From Clostridium sartagoforme (lineage in GTDB: Bacteria > Bacillota > Clostridia > Clostridiales > Clostridiaceae): a stretch of DNA of 64,000 bases. The stretch lies in assembly GCF_004794105.1 (NCBI RefSeq), contig NZ_SRYR01000001.1, positions 372,001 to 436,000 on the forward strand, written 5' to 3'. The position numbers and the translations under genes were made by a program. Below are positions 51,459 through 60,301 of the stretch, piece after piece. Within the stretch, counting starts at the first letter, position 1. The number at the start of each line of letters is the position of its first letter. Under the pieces are notes generated by a model. The model saw only the letters and a program-made list of their open reading frames with translations. It did not search any database and was not told the origin of the DNA.

Positions 51459-52811
51459 ATGAAAAGATTAGTAAGTTTCATTCTGTTAATATCAATATTA
51501 TTAACAGGATGTTCGATTAGTTCAAAAGAAAGTGAGACTGATTCTGATGGTATTACTGAAATAACATTTTGGCATTCAATGGATGGTGTTTTTGGAGATA
51601 TAGTTAAGGAACAAATTGATGAATTTAACAATACCATAGGAAAAGAAAAAGGCATAAAAGTAACTGGAGTTTTTCAAAGCTGGCCTGGAACAACATCTTT
51701 AATGACAGCTATGTCAGCAGATGATATTAAAAATATGCCAGATGTAATTCAGTTATATGGTGAAAATGTAGATATGATACGTGATTATGAACGTACAGTT
51801 TGGGCAGAAGATTTTATAAATAATGAATCATCTACAATAAAGAAAGAAGATTTAATAGCAAATACAGTTACTGCTCAATCAATTGATGGAAAAATGATTG
51901 GTGTACCTTATACAGCATCATCATTAATGCTTTATTATAATATGGATTATTTAAAGGAAGCTGGGTTCAGTGAGCCACCCAAAACTATAGCTGAAATGGC
52001 TGATATGATGATAAAGATATCAGAAAAGACGGAAGCGGAAAATGGTCTGAATGTGGCTATTAATCAATATGAATTAGAAAGCTTTATATCAATTCAAGGT
52101 GAAAATGGAACATATTTCGGAAATAATGAAAGTGGTCATAATAAGCATATGACTGAATTCTCTGAGGAAGGTAAAGAAGCGCTTAAAAACTTCTTATCAG
52201 AGTGGGAGAAAGTTATAGAGACTGGAGTATATAAGCCAGTAACAGATAGTATAAATGAAGAGTTTTCTAAAGGACTTCATGCTATGACGATAATGACAAG
52301 CTCTCGTATTCCAACAATAGAAAAATTAGTTGGAGATTCATTTGAATGGGGTGTTACTTCAATTCCAACAGTAAATGAGGGAGATGTAGTGGGAGCATAT
52401 CCTAGTGGTTCAGGACTATATATAATGGATAGAGAAAGTGAAGCTAAAAAGAAAGCTGCATGGGAATTTGTTTCTTATATGGCATCTAAAGAAGCACAAG
52501 TAAAGTGGGTAGGAAGAACTGGTTATACTCCGGTTAATATACACGTACAAGAGTTAGATGAGTACAAAAAGGCAGTAGAAGTAGAACCAAGGTTACAAAA
52601 TGCTATGAATAATTTAAGGAACACACCAAATACTGTAGTTCCATCCTTTACTCCAAATTCTAATGCAATAGGAACTATAATTAAGGATGCAATGAGGGCT
52701 TTTGGTTCAGGACTAACAACTAAGGAAGAAGCCTACGATAAAATAGTAGATGGAATAGCAAAATCTATTGAAGTTTATTATCGTGCTAACCCGGTAGGTA
52801 GAAATGACTAA
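51459..52811 (+). CDS. extracellular solute-binding lipoprotein (sugar, family 1)
   Basis: 450 residues. Type II signal peptide MKRLVSFILLISILLTGCSI with the lipid-modified Cys at 18. The ITEITFWHSMDGVFGDIVKEQIDEFN start, YNMDYLKEAGFSEPPKTIAEMADM and YPSGSGLYIMDRESEAKKKAAWEFVSYMASKEAQVKWVGRTGYTPVN are typical of glycerol-phosphate/oligosaccharide-type binding proteins. It delivers the ligand to the two permeases. It overlaps the nucleoside hydrolase gene by 8 bases. Ligand not predictable, but nucleoside-like given the neighbour. Confidence 0.93.
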   Translation: MKRLVSFILLISILLTGCSISSKESETDSDGITEITFWHSMDGVFGDIVKEQIDEFNNTIGKEKGIKVTGVFQSWPGTTSLMTAMSADDIKNMPDVIQLYGENVDMIRDYERTVWAEDFINNESSTIKKEDLIANTVTAQSIDGKMIGVPYTASSLMLYYNMDYLKEAGFSEPPKTIAEMADMMIKISEKTEAENGLNVAINQYELESFISIQGENGTYFGNNESGHNKHMTEFSEEGKEALKNFLSEWEKVIETGVYKPVTDSINEEFSKGLHAMTIMTSSRIPTIEKLVGDSFEWGVTSIPTVNEGDVVGAYPSGSGLYIMDRESEAKKKAAWEFVSYMASKEAQVKWVGRTGYTPVNIHVQELDEYKKAVEVEPRLQNAMNNLRNTPNTVVPSFTPNSNAIGTIIKDAMRAFGSGLTTKEEAYDKIVDGIAKSIEVYYRANPVGRND

Positions 52812-53727
52812 GCTAGAAAAGCATAAAGTAATTATAGATTGTGATCCTGGTGCTGATGATGCATTAGCAATAATGCTAGCATTAAACTCTGAGGAAATAG
52901 ATGTTATAGGAATTACTACAGTAAGTGGTAATTCCCCTCTTGAGATATGTACTCAAAATGCTTTAAATATAATAAACTCTTGTAATAGAAAAGATATTCC
53001 TGTTTTTGCTGGTGAAGATAGACCAATAAAAAGAGATATTGAATTTACAGATGAATACTGTGGTAAAAATGGTGTATGTGAATATGAGTTTAGAAAAAGT
53101 GACAAATTAGTACAGAAAGAAAATGCAATTGATTTTATATATGATAGTGCTGCTAGGGAAGAAAAACTTACTATTATATCAATAGCTCCTATGAGTAATA
53201 TTGCAAAAGCTTTAATTAAGTATCCAGATCTTAAGGATATGAATATTGAAATTATAACTATGGCTGGATATTACAAGGTAAATAGTAGTCTTAATGTTAA
53301 GCGTAGTGAATGGAATGTACTAGTAGATCCGGAAGCTTTTGAAATAGTATGTAACTCAGGTATTCCTATGTACAGCCTAGGACTTGATGTTAGTTCTAAT
53401 TTAAAAAATGAATATATAGATGAAATTATAGAAAAGGGTACTAAAAGTGAAAAAATGGAGTATTTAATTCATGCTAAAGATTTTTATTTAAGCAGGAATT
53501 TAACTCCTAAAAGCTTATTAGTTGACTCATTACCTGTAGCTTATATTATAGATAAATCTATAGCAAAGTTTAAAGCCGGAAATGTTACTATGCAATATAA
53601 AGAGAAAATAGATTGCGATATTATTAAATTTAACTCATATAAAGATAAAGCAAATATATATGCAGCATATGAATTAGATTTAGACCGTTTTGTAAAAATT
53701 TTAATTGAAAGGATATTTAACAAATGA
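52804..53727 (+). CDS. nucleoside hydrolase (IunH/RihB family)
   Basis: 307 residues. The N-terminal KVIIDCDPGADDALAIMLAL contains the DxDxGxDDA calcium/ribose-binding cluster diagnostic of nucleoside hydrolases; ISIAPMSNIAKAL and MAGYY follow, with EWNVLVDPEAFEIV (the family N-x-x-x-DPEA). The reaction is N-glycosidic cleavage of a ribonucleoside to base and ribose. It is translated from within the end of the binding-protein gene and overlaps the next gene by 4 bases, so it is firmly part of the uptake operon. This is the main clue that the imported compound is nucleoside-like. Confidence 0.93.
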   Translation: MTKLEKHKVIIDCDPGADDALAIMLALNSEEIDVIGITTVSGNSPLEICTQNALNIINSCNRKDIPVFAGEDRPIKRDIEFTDEYCGKNGVCEYEFRKSDKLVQKENAIDFIYDSAAREEKLTIISIAPMSNIAKALIKYPDLKDMNIEIITMAGYYKVNSSLNVKRSEWNVLVDPEAFEIVCNSGIPMYSLGLDVSSNLKNEYIDEIIEKGTKSEKMEYLIHAKDFYLSRNLTPKSLLVDSLPVAYIIDKSIAKFKAGNVTMQYKEKIDCDIIKFNSYKDKANIYAAYELDLDRFVKILIERIFNK

Positions 53728-54605
53728 AGTTAGCGACATCTACCAATATAGTATGTGATAGACCGGATGGAAGTGTATTTCCATTACCTAAAACTTTAGA
53801 ATTAGCAAGTGAGGCTGGATTTAAAAGATTTGATATGAACTTCTGGGATTGGGCCCTTCCTCATTCTCCATTTTTAACTGATGAATGGGAGAAGTGGATT
53901 CATGAAGTGGCTAATTCAGTAGCGAAATTAGGAGTAGAATTTGGACAGTGTCATAGCTATACATTTAATTTTTTAAATCCTAATTTATCTGAAGAAGAAT
54001 ATAATTATCACCAAATGCTTACAAAGAGATCTCTAGAATGCTGTAGCGTATTGGGATCAAAATTATGTGTAACTCATCCAGACACAGATTTTCAAGCCAT
54101 GGATTTGGTTAAAAGCTCAAAGGTTAAAAATATTGAATATTTTAAGGGATTATTAGACTATGCATCAAAATTTAATATGAGTCTTGCTTTAGAAAATATG
54201 TGTGATTTTAGCATAGCTCCTAAACGTAAATACGGTGCAACACCAGAAGAATTAGTAGATTTTGTAGATGAATTTAATGATTCTAGAATAGGAATTTGTT
54301 GGGACTTTGAGCATGCTGATATTATGAAGCAGGATCAAAGAAAATCACTTCTATATATGGGGGATAGACTTAAAGCAACTCATGTATCAGATACACATAG
54401 CTCTACAGATACAGATCTTATGCACGTGATGCCTTTATTTGGAACTGTAGAATGGAAAGAGGTTATGAGAACTCTTAGAGAAATTAATTATAAAGGCGAT
54501 TTCAGTTTTGAAGCACATAACTATGCAAATAGACTTCCAGATGAGCTTTTACCAGCAGCTTTAAGGTTAAGCTACGAAATTGGCGAGTATTTAATGAAGT
54601 TATAA
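53724..54605 (+). CDS. sugar phosphate isomerase/epimerase (AP-endonuclease-like TIM barrel)
   Basis: 293 residues. Xylose-isomerase-like TIM barrel: FKRFDMNFWDWAL, FGQCHSYTFNF, LCVTHPDTDFQ, ALENMCDFS (metal Glu), GICWDFEHADIM (metal Asp/His), ATHVSDTHSSTDTDLMHVMP (metal Asp/His) and FSFEAHNYANR (metal Glu). Members interconvert ketoses or cyclitols. It overlaps the nucleoside hydrolase by 4 bases (ATGA). Probably acts on the sugar freed by the hydrolase, perhaps not ribose. The structured element begins directly at its stop codon. Confidence 0.88.
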   Translation: MKLATSTNIVCDRPDGSVFPLPKTLELASEAGFKRFDMNFWDWALPHSPFLTDEWEKWIHEVANSVAKLGVEFGQCHSYTFNFLNPNLSEEEYNYHQMLTKRSLECCSVLGSKLCVTHPDTDFQAMDLVKSSKVKNIEYFKGLLDYASKFNMSLALENMCDFSIAPKRKYGATPEELVDFVDEFNDSRIGICWDFEHADIMKQDQRKSLLYMGDRLKATHVSDTHSSTDTDLMHVMPLFGTVEWKEVMRTLREINYKGDFSFEAHNYANRLPDELLPAALRLSYEIGEYLMKL

Positions 54606-54803
54606 AGTGATTCTTATCTTCAGGGGGAGTTTTCTTAAAAAGTAGAGAACCAAAATCTTGCATTTTGTGTGAATCACTTTCACAGAGTACAGGAATACCC
54701 CGTGCTCCACCTGAAGGTTAGAAGAACTAATCCAGGCGCGTAGCAGTGCTTAGCTCCCACTTGTAGAAGGGGGAATGTTAGCAATGGTAGCGATTGGATA
54801 AAT
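54605..54803. other. GC-richer structured element between operon genes
   Basis: Visibly richer in G+C than the surroundings. It contains nested inverted repeats: AAGTGATTC (54605-54613) with GAATCACTT (54671-54679); CTTCAGGGGGAG (54618-54629) with CTCCACCTGAAG (54705-54716), one mismatch; TCCCACTT with AAGGGGGA around 54754-54773, one mismatch; and ATCCAGGCGC (54730-54739) with GCGATTGGAT (about 54790-54799), two mismatches. No open reading frame and no ribosome binding site. It could be a non-coding RNA, a processed mRNA segment, or the scar of a small mobile element inserted just after the isomerase stop. Confidence 0.55.
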
Positions 54804-54829
54804 AATTATAAAAAACTAAGGAGAAAAAA

Positions 54830-55939
54830 ATGTCTAGCGTAACGTTAAAAAATATTTGTAAATCATATAATAAAAATGTTCAGACTGTAAAAAATATTAA
54901 TATAGATATTAAAGATAAGGAATTTATAGTTTTAGTAGGACCATCTGGTTGTGGTAAGTCTACTACACTTAGAATGATTGCTGGACTTGAAGAAATAACT
55001 TCAGGTGAACTATATATAGGAGATAAATTAGTAAATGATATTCATCCTAAAGATAGAGATATAGCTATGGTTTTCCAAAACTATGCATTATATCCTCATC
55101 TATCTGTTTATGAAAATATGGCTTTTGCATTAAAGATTAGAAAAACTCCAAAAGATGAAATAGATAAGAAGGTAAGAGAAGCAGCAAGAATACTTGATTT
55201 AGAAAAGGTACTAGATAGAAAACCTAAGGCTTTATCAGGTGGACAAAGACAAAGGGTAGCTCTTGGACGTGCTATTGTAAGAAATCCTAAAGTATTCTTA
55301 ATGGATGAACCTTTAAGTAACTTAGATGCAAAGCTTAGAACTTCTATGAGAGCAGAAATAAGCAAATTGCATAAAACTCTTAATAGTACATTTATATATG
55401 TTACACATGACCAAGTAGAAGCTATGACTATGGCAGATAAAATAGTTGTACTTAAAGATGGTGAAGTGCAACAAATGGCTACGCCTAAAGAGATTTATAG
55501 CAATCCAAGTAATATGTTCGTTGCAGGATTTATTGGATCACCTCAAATGAATTTTATAAATGTAACTATAAAAGAAATAAGGGGAGAACTATATGCAGTT
55601 AATTCTTATTTAAATATAGCTTTAACTACTGAAGCAGGGAAAGTTCTTACTGAAAAAGGATATATAAATAAGGAAGTTATTCTTGGAATAAGACCAGAAC
55701 ATATTAAGAATGATGAAGCTTTTATAAATGAGAATGAAGATACTACTTTTGAAGCCTTAGTAGATTTTAATGAGTTAATGGGTTCAGAAACTTATTGCTA
55801 CTTAAAAGCTGGTAATTCATCTATCACTGCTAAATTTGATGGGAATTTTAATGTTAAACCAGGTGATAGGATAAAGCTTGCTATAGATAAAAGACCAATT
55901 CATATATTTGATAAAGAAACGGAACTTACTATAGTTTAA
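54830..55939 (+). CDS. sugar ABC transporter ATPase (MsmX/UgpC type)
   Basis: 369 residues. Walker A GPSGCGKST, Q-loop FQNYALYPHLSVYENMAFAL, signature LSGGQRQRVALGRA, Walker B VFLMDEPLSNLDAKLR, H-loop YVTHDQVEAMTMADKI, and the C-terminal OB-fold regulatory domain (about 240-369) with ILGIRPEHI. It energises the two permeases upstream. In many Firmicutes this multitask ATPase is encoded elsewhere; here it closes the operon behind the structured element, with AAGGAG 7 bases before ATG. A very strong terminator follows. Confidence 0.95.
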   Translation: MSSVTLKNICKSYNKNVQTVKNINIDIKDKEFIVLVGPSGCGKSTTLRMIAGLEEITSGELYIGDKLVNDIHPKDRDIAMVFQNYALYPHLSVYENMAFALKIRKTPKDEIDKKVREAARILDLEKVLDRKPKALSGGQRQRVALGRAIVRNPKVFLMDEPLSNLDAKLRTSMRAEISKLHKTLNSTFIYVTHDQVEAMTMADKIVVLKDGEVQQMATPKEIYSNPSNMFVAGFIGSPQMNFINVTIKEIRGELYAVNSYLNIALTTEAGKVLTEKGYINKEVILGIRPEHIKNDEAFINENEDTTFEALVDFNELMGSETYCYLKAGNSSITAKFDGNFNVKPGDRIKLAIDKRPIHIFDKETELTIV

Positions 55940-55956
55940 TTAAATAAAAAATAATG

Positions 55957-56010
55957 AAAAGCTATTATTTTATGGGTTAAAAAACCTTAAAATAATAGCT
56001 TTTTATTTAT
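55957..56010 (+). terminator. strong terminator after the sugar ABC operon
   Basis: AAAAGCTATTATTTTA pairs with TAAAATAATAGCTTTT, with an inner GGTT/AACC stem, followed by a long T-rich tract. Confidence 0.92.
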
Positions 56011-56059
56011 TTTTTTTATTAAGGTGTTATAATTAGATTATATTTTTTAATTCCAATTA

Positions 56060-56071
56060 ATTACATGTAAT
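56060..56071. promoter_or_regulatory. palindrome ATTACATGTAAT upstream of the Gfo/Idh gene
   Basis: A perfect 12-base palindrome 39 bases before the start codon, in the position of a -10/operator region. AT-rich palindromes of this size occur by chance, so functional assignment is weak. Confidence 0.35.
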
Positions 56072-56109
56072 ACTAAAATTTCAGTAAGAATATAGGGGGA
56101 AGAGGTATT

Positions 56110-57393
56110 ATGAGATATATAAAAGTGGCTCTTATAGGAGCTGGATCTAGAGGAAGGCATGCTTATGGAAACTATGTATTAAATAATCAAGATAAAATAA
56201 GATACGTAGCTGTTATAGAGCCGGATGTTAATAAGAGAATGGCTTTAGCAGCGGAACATAATATAAATTCGCAAATGTGTTTTGAAGATGAGGAGGATTT
56301 CTTTAACTTAGGTAAAGTATGTGATGCTATAATAATTGCACATCAGGATAAGCAACATTATAAGACTGCAATTAAGGCCCTGAATTTAGCTTATGATGTG
56401 CTACTTGAAAAACCTATTACACCAGATGCTTTTGAATGTATGGATTTAGAAGAATGTGCAAACAGAAATGGTGTAAATCTTATGGTTTGCCATGTATTGA
56501 GATATACAGAGTTTTATGAAAAAATTAAGGTGTTATTGGATAAAAAAGTAATTGGTGATTTAATTGGGTTTGATCACAAAGAGAATATTGGACACTATCA
56601 TATGGCTCATAGTTTTGTAAGAGGAAATTGGAGAAATTCTAATGAAACATCACCTATAATATTGGCTAAAACTTGTCATGATATGGACATTATAACATGG
56701 CTAGTTAATGATGAATGTACAGCAGTTTATTCAAGTGGGAACCTAGATTACTTTAAAAAGGAAAATGCTCCAAAAGAAAGTGCTATGAAGTGTTTGGAAT
56801 GTAATTTAAATGAAGAGTGTATTTTTTCAGCAAAAAGAGTCTATTTAGATAAGTGTAGAAATGCTTGGCCTGTTAATACAATTTGTGCTAATCCCACTTA
56901 TGAGAATGTTAAAGAAGTGCTAGATAAAACAAATTATGGAAATTGTGTATGGAAGATTGAAGACAATGATGTTTGTGATAATCAAGTAGCAGTAATGGAA
57001 TTCAAAAATGGTGTTAGAGGAACTTTTACTGTTACAGCCTTTACACATAATCAATTTAGGGAAACTATGCTTTTTGGAACAACTGGATCTATTTATGCAA
57101 ATACAAGGGATAATGAGATAATAATTAGGCAGCATGGAATAGATGAAGGTGCAGAATCTTGCATCACTGTAATAAAACCTAAAGCAATAGTAGGTGGTCA
57201 TGGAGGCGGAGATGTAGGGTTGATGGAGGACTTTATAAATGTAGTTAATGGCTCTGTAAAAGAACCTAGAACAAGTGTAAAGCAATCTATACAATCTCAT
57301 CTAATGTCATATGCTTGTGAAAAGTCTAGATTAGAAAAAAGAAGAGTAGAAATAGAAACCTTTAAAAAAGAAATTAAGGAAGGCAGAGTATAA
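56110..57393 (+). CDS. Gfo/Idh/MocA-family oxidoreductase
   Basis: 427 residues. N-terminal NAD(P)-binding domain with VALIGAGSRGRHAYGNYV and LLEKPITPDAFE (the EKP motif with catalytic Lys), and a C-terminal substrate domain with ILAKTCHDMDIITWL (Cys-His-Asp). A Cys-rich insert (MKCLECNLNEECIF...YLDKC) sits near residues 223-242. The family oxidises or reduces sugars and cyclitols. It lies just after the GntR sugar operon but behind its terminator with its own leader, so a shared pathway is possible, not shown. Start ATG behind GGGGGAAGAGG. Confidence 0.92.
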   Translation: MRYIKVALIGAGSRGRHAYGNYVLNNQDKIRYVAVIEPDVNKRMALAAEHNINSQMCFEDEEDFFNLGKVCDAIIIAHQDKQHYKTAIKALNLAYDVLLEKPITPDAFECMDLEECANRNGVNLMVCHVLRYTEFYEKIKVLLDKKVIGDLIGFDHKENIGHYHMAHSFVRGNWRNSNETSPIILAKTCHDMDIITWLVNDECTAVYSSGNLDYFKKENAPKESAMKCLECNLNEECIFSAKRVYLDKCRNAWPVNTICANPTYENVKEVLDKTNYGNCVWKIEDNDVCDNQVAVMEFKNGVRGTFTVTAFTHNQFRETMLFGTTGSIYANTRDNEIIIRQHGIDEGAESCITVIKPKAIVGGHGGGDVGLMEDFINVVNGSVKEPRTSVKQSIQSHLMSYACEKSRLEKRRVEIETFKKEIKEGRV

Positions 57394-57515
57394 TAGTAAT
57401 TAAATTATTGCGAATATATTACAATTTCAAAATCCCATTTAAGTAATAGAATTAAATAGGTATAATTATTATTACTATAATTTTCATATAATATGAAAAA
57501 TTAAGGGGTGTATTT

Positions 57516-58307
57516 ATGGATACTCAAATAATAATTGTATTAGTTTTAAATTTTTTTATTTCTATAATTGGAACCTTAGCTTACTCTGTAAGATTAGTTG
57601 GAGTTAGAACAGGTAAAATAGCAGTTACCTTTGCAGTATTTAATGTATTAATGTTAGTGTCAAGAACAGCAGTTACATTTCAAAGCCCATTATTAACAAA
57701 GTTTGTAGAAAGCAACACAAGTAGTAATGAATTAGTGATGGTGTTTAATTATATAATAATAATTTCAGGAATAGCATCTATTATTGGAGCTTTTTTAATA
57801 CCCACATTTCAACAAATGTTTAGTAAAGCTGTAAATCATTTTTCTGTTGAGAGATCTATACCTAAATTAATTATACATAGTTTCTCAAAAACAGGAGTTA
57901 GATATATGAAGGACAGTATAGCAATACCTGTAAAGGAGAGTTTAACTAGTATTAATTTAAAGAATCTTCCTAAGAGTATCTTATTTTATAATTTTATTTC
58001 AGTAGCAATAATTACTGCAGGGGCCTTTGCACCTATTTATGCCGGAAGTATAGCACCGGAGTTAAGGGCTACTTGTCTTTCTCTTTCACCAATTATTAAT
58101 GGAACAGCAACAATACTTACTTCTATTTTTATTGACCCTCATCTATCTATTATGACAGATGATGTAGTTGATGGTAAATGTAGTGAGGAAGACTTTAGAG
58201 GATGTGTTGTAGCTATGGTTGGAAGTAAAGTAGTTGGAACCTTTGCAGCTTTAGCGTTATTTATACCAGCTGCACATATTATTGCTTTTGTTGCAAACTA
58301 TATTTAA
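57516..58307 (+). CDS. amj: lipid II flippase of the Amj family
   Basis: 263 residues, 6 or so membrane helices. The N-terminal FFISIIGTLAYSVRLVGVRTGKIAVTFAVFNVLMLVSRTAVTFQSPLL closely matches Bacillus Amj (YdaH), the alternate lipid II flippase that replaces MurJ. Later conserved parts are GAFLIPTFQQMFSKAV and AFAPIYAGSIAPELRATCLSLSPIINGTATILTSIFIDP. It moves the peptidoglycan precursor lipid II across the membrane. In Bacillus it is induced by envelope stress through sigma-M. Single gene, start ATG behind AGGGG. Confidence 0.92.
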   Translation: MDTQIIIVLVLNFFISIIGTLAYSVRLVGVRTGKIAVTFAVFNVLMLVSRTAVTFQSPLLTKFVESNTSSNELVMVFNYIIIISGIASIIGAFLIPTFQQMFSKAVNHFSVERSIPKLIIHSFSKTGVRYMKDSIAIPVKESLTSINLKNLPKSILFYNFISVAIITAGAFAPIYAGSIAPELRATCLSLSPIINGTATILTSIFIDPHLSIMTDDVVDGKCSEEDFRGCVVAMVGSKVVGTFAALALFIPAAHIIAFVANYI

Positions 58308-58525
58308 GATAAGTGAAATTGAAAATTATTATTGAATTTATTAATTTAAGTTATATAATATAATTACTTTCATAATTTGAATTTTAAATACTTATATTTA
58401 AGAGTCAATTTTAAAAAATATATTTTATGATTTGATGCTATATAGGATTAAAATTGATAATAAGTAAAGTGTTATATGTAATTGCTCAATATAATTATAA
58501 GAAACAGCAAATAGGAGGAAAACAA

Positions 58526-58903
58526 ATGATTAGAAAAATAGGAAAAATAACATTATATGTAAGTGATCAAGAAAGTGCTAAAAGATTCTGGACTGAGAAA
58601 TTAAATTTTGTAGTAAAATTTGAGCAAGCAATGGGTCCTAATATGAAATGGATAGAAGTAGGTCCAAGTGAAGATGAATTTACAACTTTTGTTTTATATA
58701 ATAAGGAAATGATGAAAAAACAAAATCCAAGCACAAATGTTGAGCACCCTTCAATTATTTTAAGTACTGATAATATAGATAAAACTTATGAAGAAATTAA
58801 GAACAAAGGTGTAAAAGTAGGAGAAATAATGAAAATGCCATATGGTTCTATGTTTAATTTCTTTGATGAAGATGGAAATCAATATTTAGTAAGAGAAGAT
58901 TAA
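58526..58903 (+). CDS. VOC (glyoxalase/bleomycin-resistance) family protein
   Basis: 125 residues from ATG 58526, which has GGAGG 7 bases upstream; the in-frame upstream codons to 58454 look like leader. It has the two beta-alpha-beta-beta-beta modules of the vicinal oxygen chelate fold, IGKITLYVSDQESAKRFWTEKLNFVV and ILSTDNIDKTYEEIKNKGVKVGE with SMFNFFDEDGNQYLVRED at the end. Substrate unknown; relatives include dioxygenases, glyoxalases and drug-binding proteins. Single gene with a terminator. Confidence 0.9.
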   Translation: MIRKIGKITLYVSDQESAKRFWTEKLNFVVKFEQAMGPNMKWIEVGPSEDEFTTFVLYNKEMMKKQNPSTNVEHPSIILSTDNIDKTYEEIKNKGVKVGEIMKMPYGSMFNFFDEDGNQYLVRED

Positions 58904-58920
58904 TCATTTATATAAATAAG

Positions 58921-58967
58921 AATAGCTATATGAAATTTATAATTAAATAAATTTCATATAGCTATTT
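58921..58967. terminator. bidirectional terminator between convergent genes
   Basis: AATAGCTATATGAAATTTAT pairs with AAATTTCATATAGCTATT; flanking A-rich and T-rich ends suit termination from both sides (VOC gene on plus, aspartate kinase on minus). Confidence 0.85.
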
Positions 58968-58990
58968 TATTATTATTTATTTAAATTCCT

Positions 58991-60301
58991 TTAGTTAAAG
59001 GCATTATATATAGAATTAATTCCTTTTTCAAAATCATCATTTTCTATGCCTATCAGAATATTTATTTCACTTGAACCTTGGTCAATCATTCTAATATTAA
59101 CATTAGATTCACTTAATGATGTAAATATTTTAGCAGCTATGCCTTTATTTGAAGACATACCATTACCTACAGTAGCAATTAATGCCATGTTAGGATGAAC
59201 TAAAATAGAGTCAGGATTGCATGTCCTCTTTATTTCATCAACTATTATTTCAGTTTTATTCATAAGCTGTGAATCTGAAATTACAACACAAACTGAATCT
59301 ATACCTGAAGGCATATTTTCATAAGAAACACAGTTTTGTTCTAATATAGATAGGACTTTTCTGCAGAATCCCAGTTCTGAGTTCATCATTGCCTTTTCAA
59401 TAGATATTACAGTGAAATCTTTTTTACCTGCAATTCCTTTAATAGGATTATTAAAATCAGGTTCCATATATTTAACTATTAGAGTTCCTGGATCTTCTGG
59501 TATATTAGTGTTCTTAATATTAATAGGTATACCAGCATCCCTTACAGGAAAAACAGATTCTTCATGTAGTACAGATGCTCCCATATATGAAAGCTCTCTT
59601 AGCTCTCTATAAGTAATTTTATTAATTTGCTTTGGATTCTTAACTATCCTTGGATCTGTCATTAAGAATCCAGAAACATCTGTCCAGTTTTCATATAAAT
59701 CAGCATTAATACTTGCTGATACTAAGGCGCCAGTTATATCAGAACCACCTCTAGAAAATGTTACAATATTACCATCTATATCAGAACCATAAAATCCTGG
59801 TATAACAGCCTTTCTACCATTTTCAAGCGCTTTTCTTAATGAAGTATAAGTTAGATCCCTATCAATACTTCCATATTTATTAAAGAAAATTACATCTTTA
59901 GCATCAATAAAATCAAAGTCAAGATAATTTGCAAGAATAATACCATTTAGATATTCGCCCCTACTTGCAGCGTAACCTTTTGATGCACCATTTTCTATAT
60001 CTTTTTTAATCTTGTCTAAATAACTACCAATATCTAATGAGAGATCTAATTTTGATACTATTTTTTTATATCTATTAGCTATTAAGTCAAAAACATCATC
60101 TAGTGGAATACTAGACTCAATATGACTTTGACAAAGATAAAGTAAATCTGTAACTTTAAAGTCTTTAGAGTGTCTTTTGCCTGGTGCTGAAGGTACAACC
60201 ACCCTTCTATTAGAATTAGATAAGATGATATTTTTTACCTTCTTAAACTGATCAGCATCAGCTAAAGAACTTCCCCCAAATTTTGTAACGATTGTATTCA
60301 A
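58991..60301 (-). CDS. aspartate kinase
   Basis: 436 residues. N-terminal kinase signature TKFGGSSLADADQFKKV, then GFYGSDIDGNIVTFSRGGSDITGALVSASI (ATP and aspartate site) and VSGFLMTDPRIVKNPKQI. The C-terminal part (about 300-436) carries two ACT-like regulatory domains. It makes aspartyl phosphate at the head of the lysine/threonine/methionine pathway. Monocistronic on the minus strand; no lysine riboswitch signature was seen in its leader. Start ATG behind GGGGG at 60311-60307 (minus strand). Confidence 0.95.
   Translation of the reverse strand: MNTIVTKFGGSSLADADQFKKVKNIILSNSNRRVVVPSAPGKRHSKDFKVTDLLYLCQSHIESSIPLDDVFDLIANRYKKIVSKLDLSLDIGSYLDKIKKDIENGASKGYAASRGEYLNGIILANYLDFDFIDAKDVIFFNKYGSIDRDLTYTSLRKALENGRKAVIPGFYGSDIDGNIVTFSRGGSDITGALVSASINADLYENWTDVSGFLMTDPRIVKNPKQINKITYRELRELSYMGASVLHEESVFPVRDAGIPINIKNTNIPEDPGTLIVKYMEPDFNNPIKGIAGKKDFTVISIEKAMMNSELGFCRKVLSILEQNCVSYENMPSGIDSVCVVISDSQLMNKTEIIVDEIKRTCNPDSILVHPNMALIATVGNGMSSNKGIAAKIFTSLSESNVNIRMIDQGSSEINILIGIENDDFEKGINSIYNAFN

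Noticed and set aside
54605..54803. Group I or IStron-type intron
   Set aside because: The element is too short and none of the conserved P/Q/R/S core segments is recognisable; kept only as a structured element.
56920..57300. 126-residue minus-strand frame inside the Gfo/Idh gene
   Set aside because: It is an antisense shadow with no start context; the plus-strand gene has clear family motifs.
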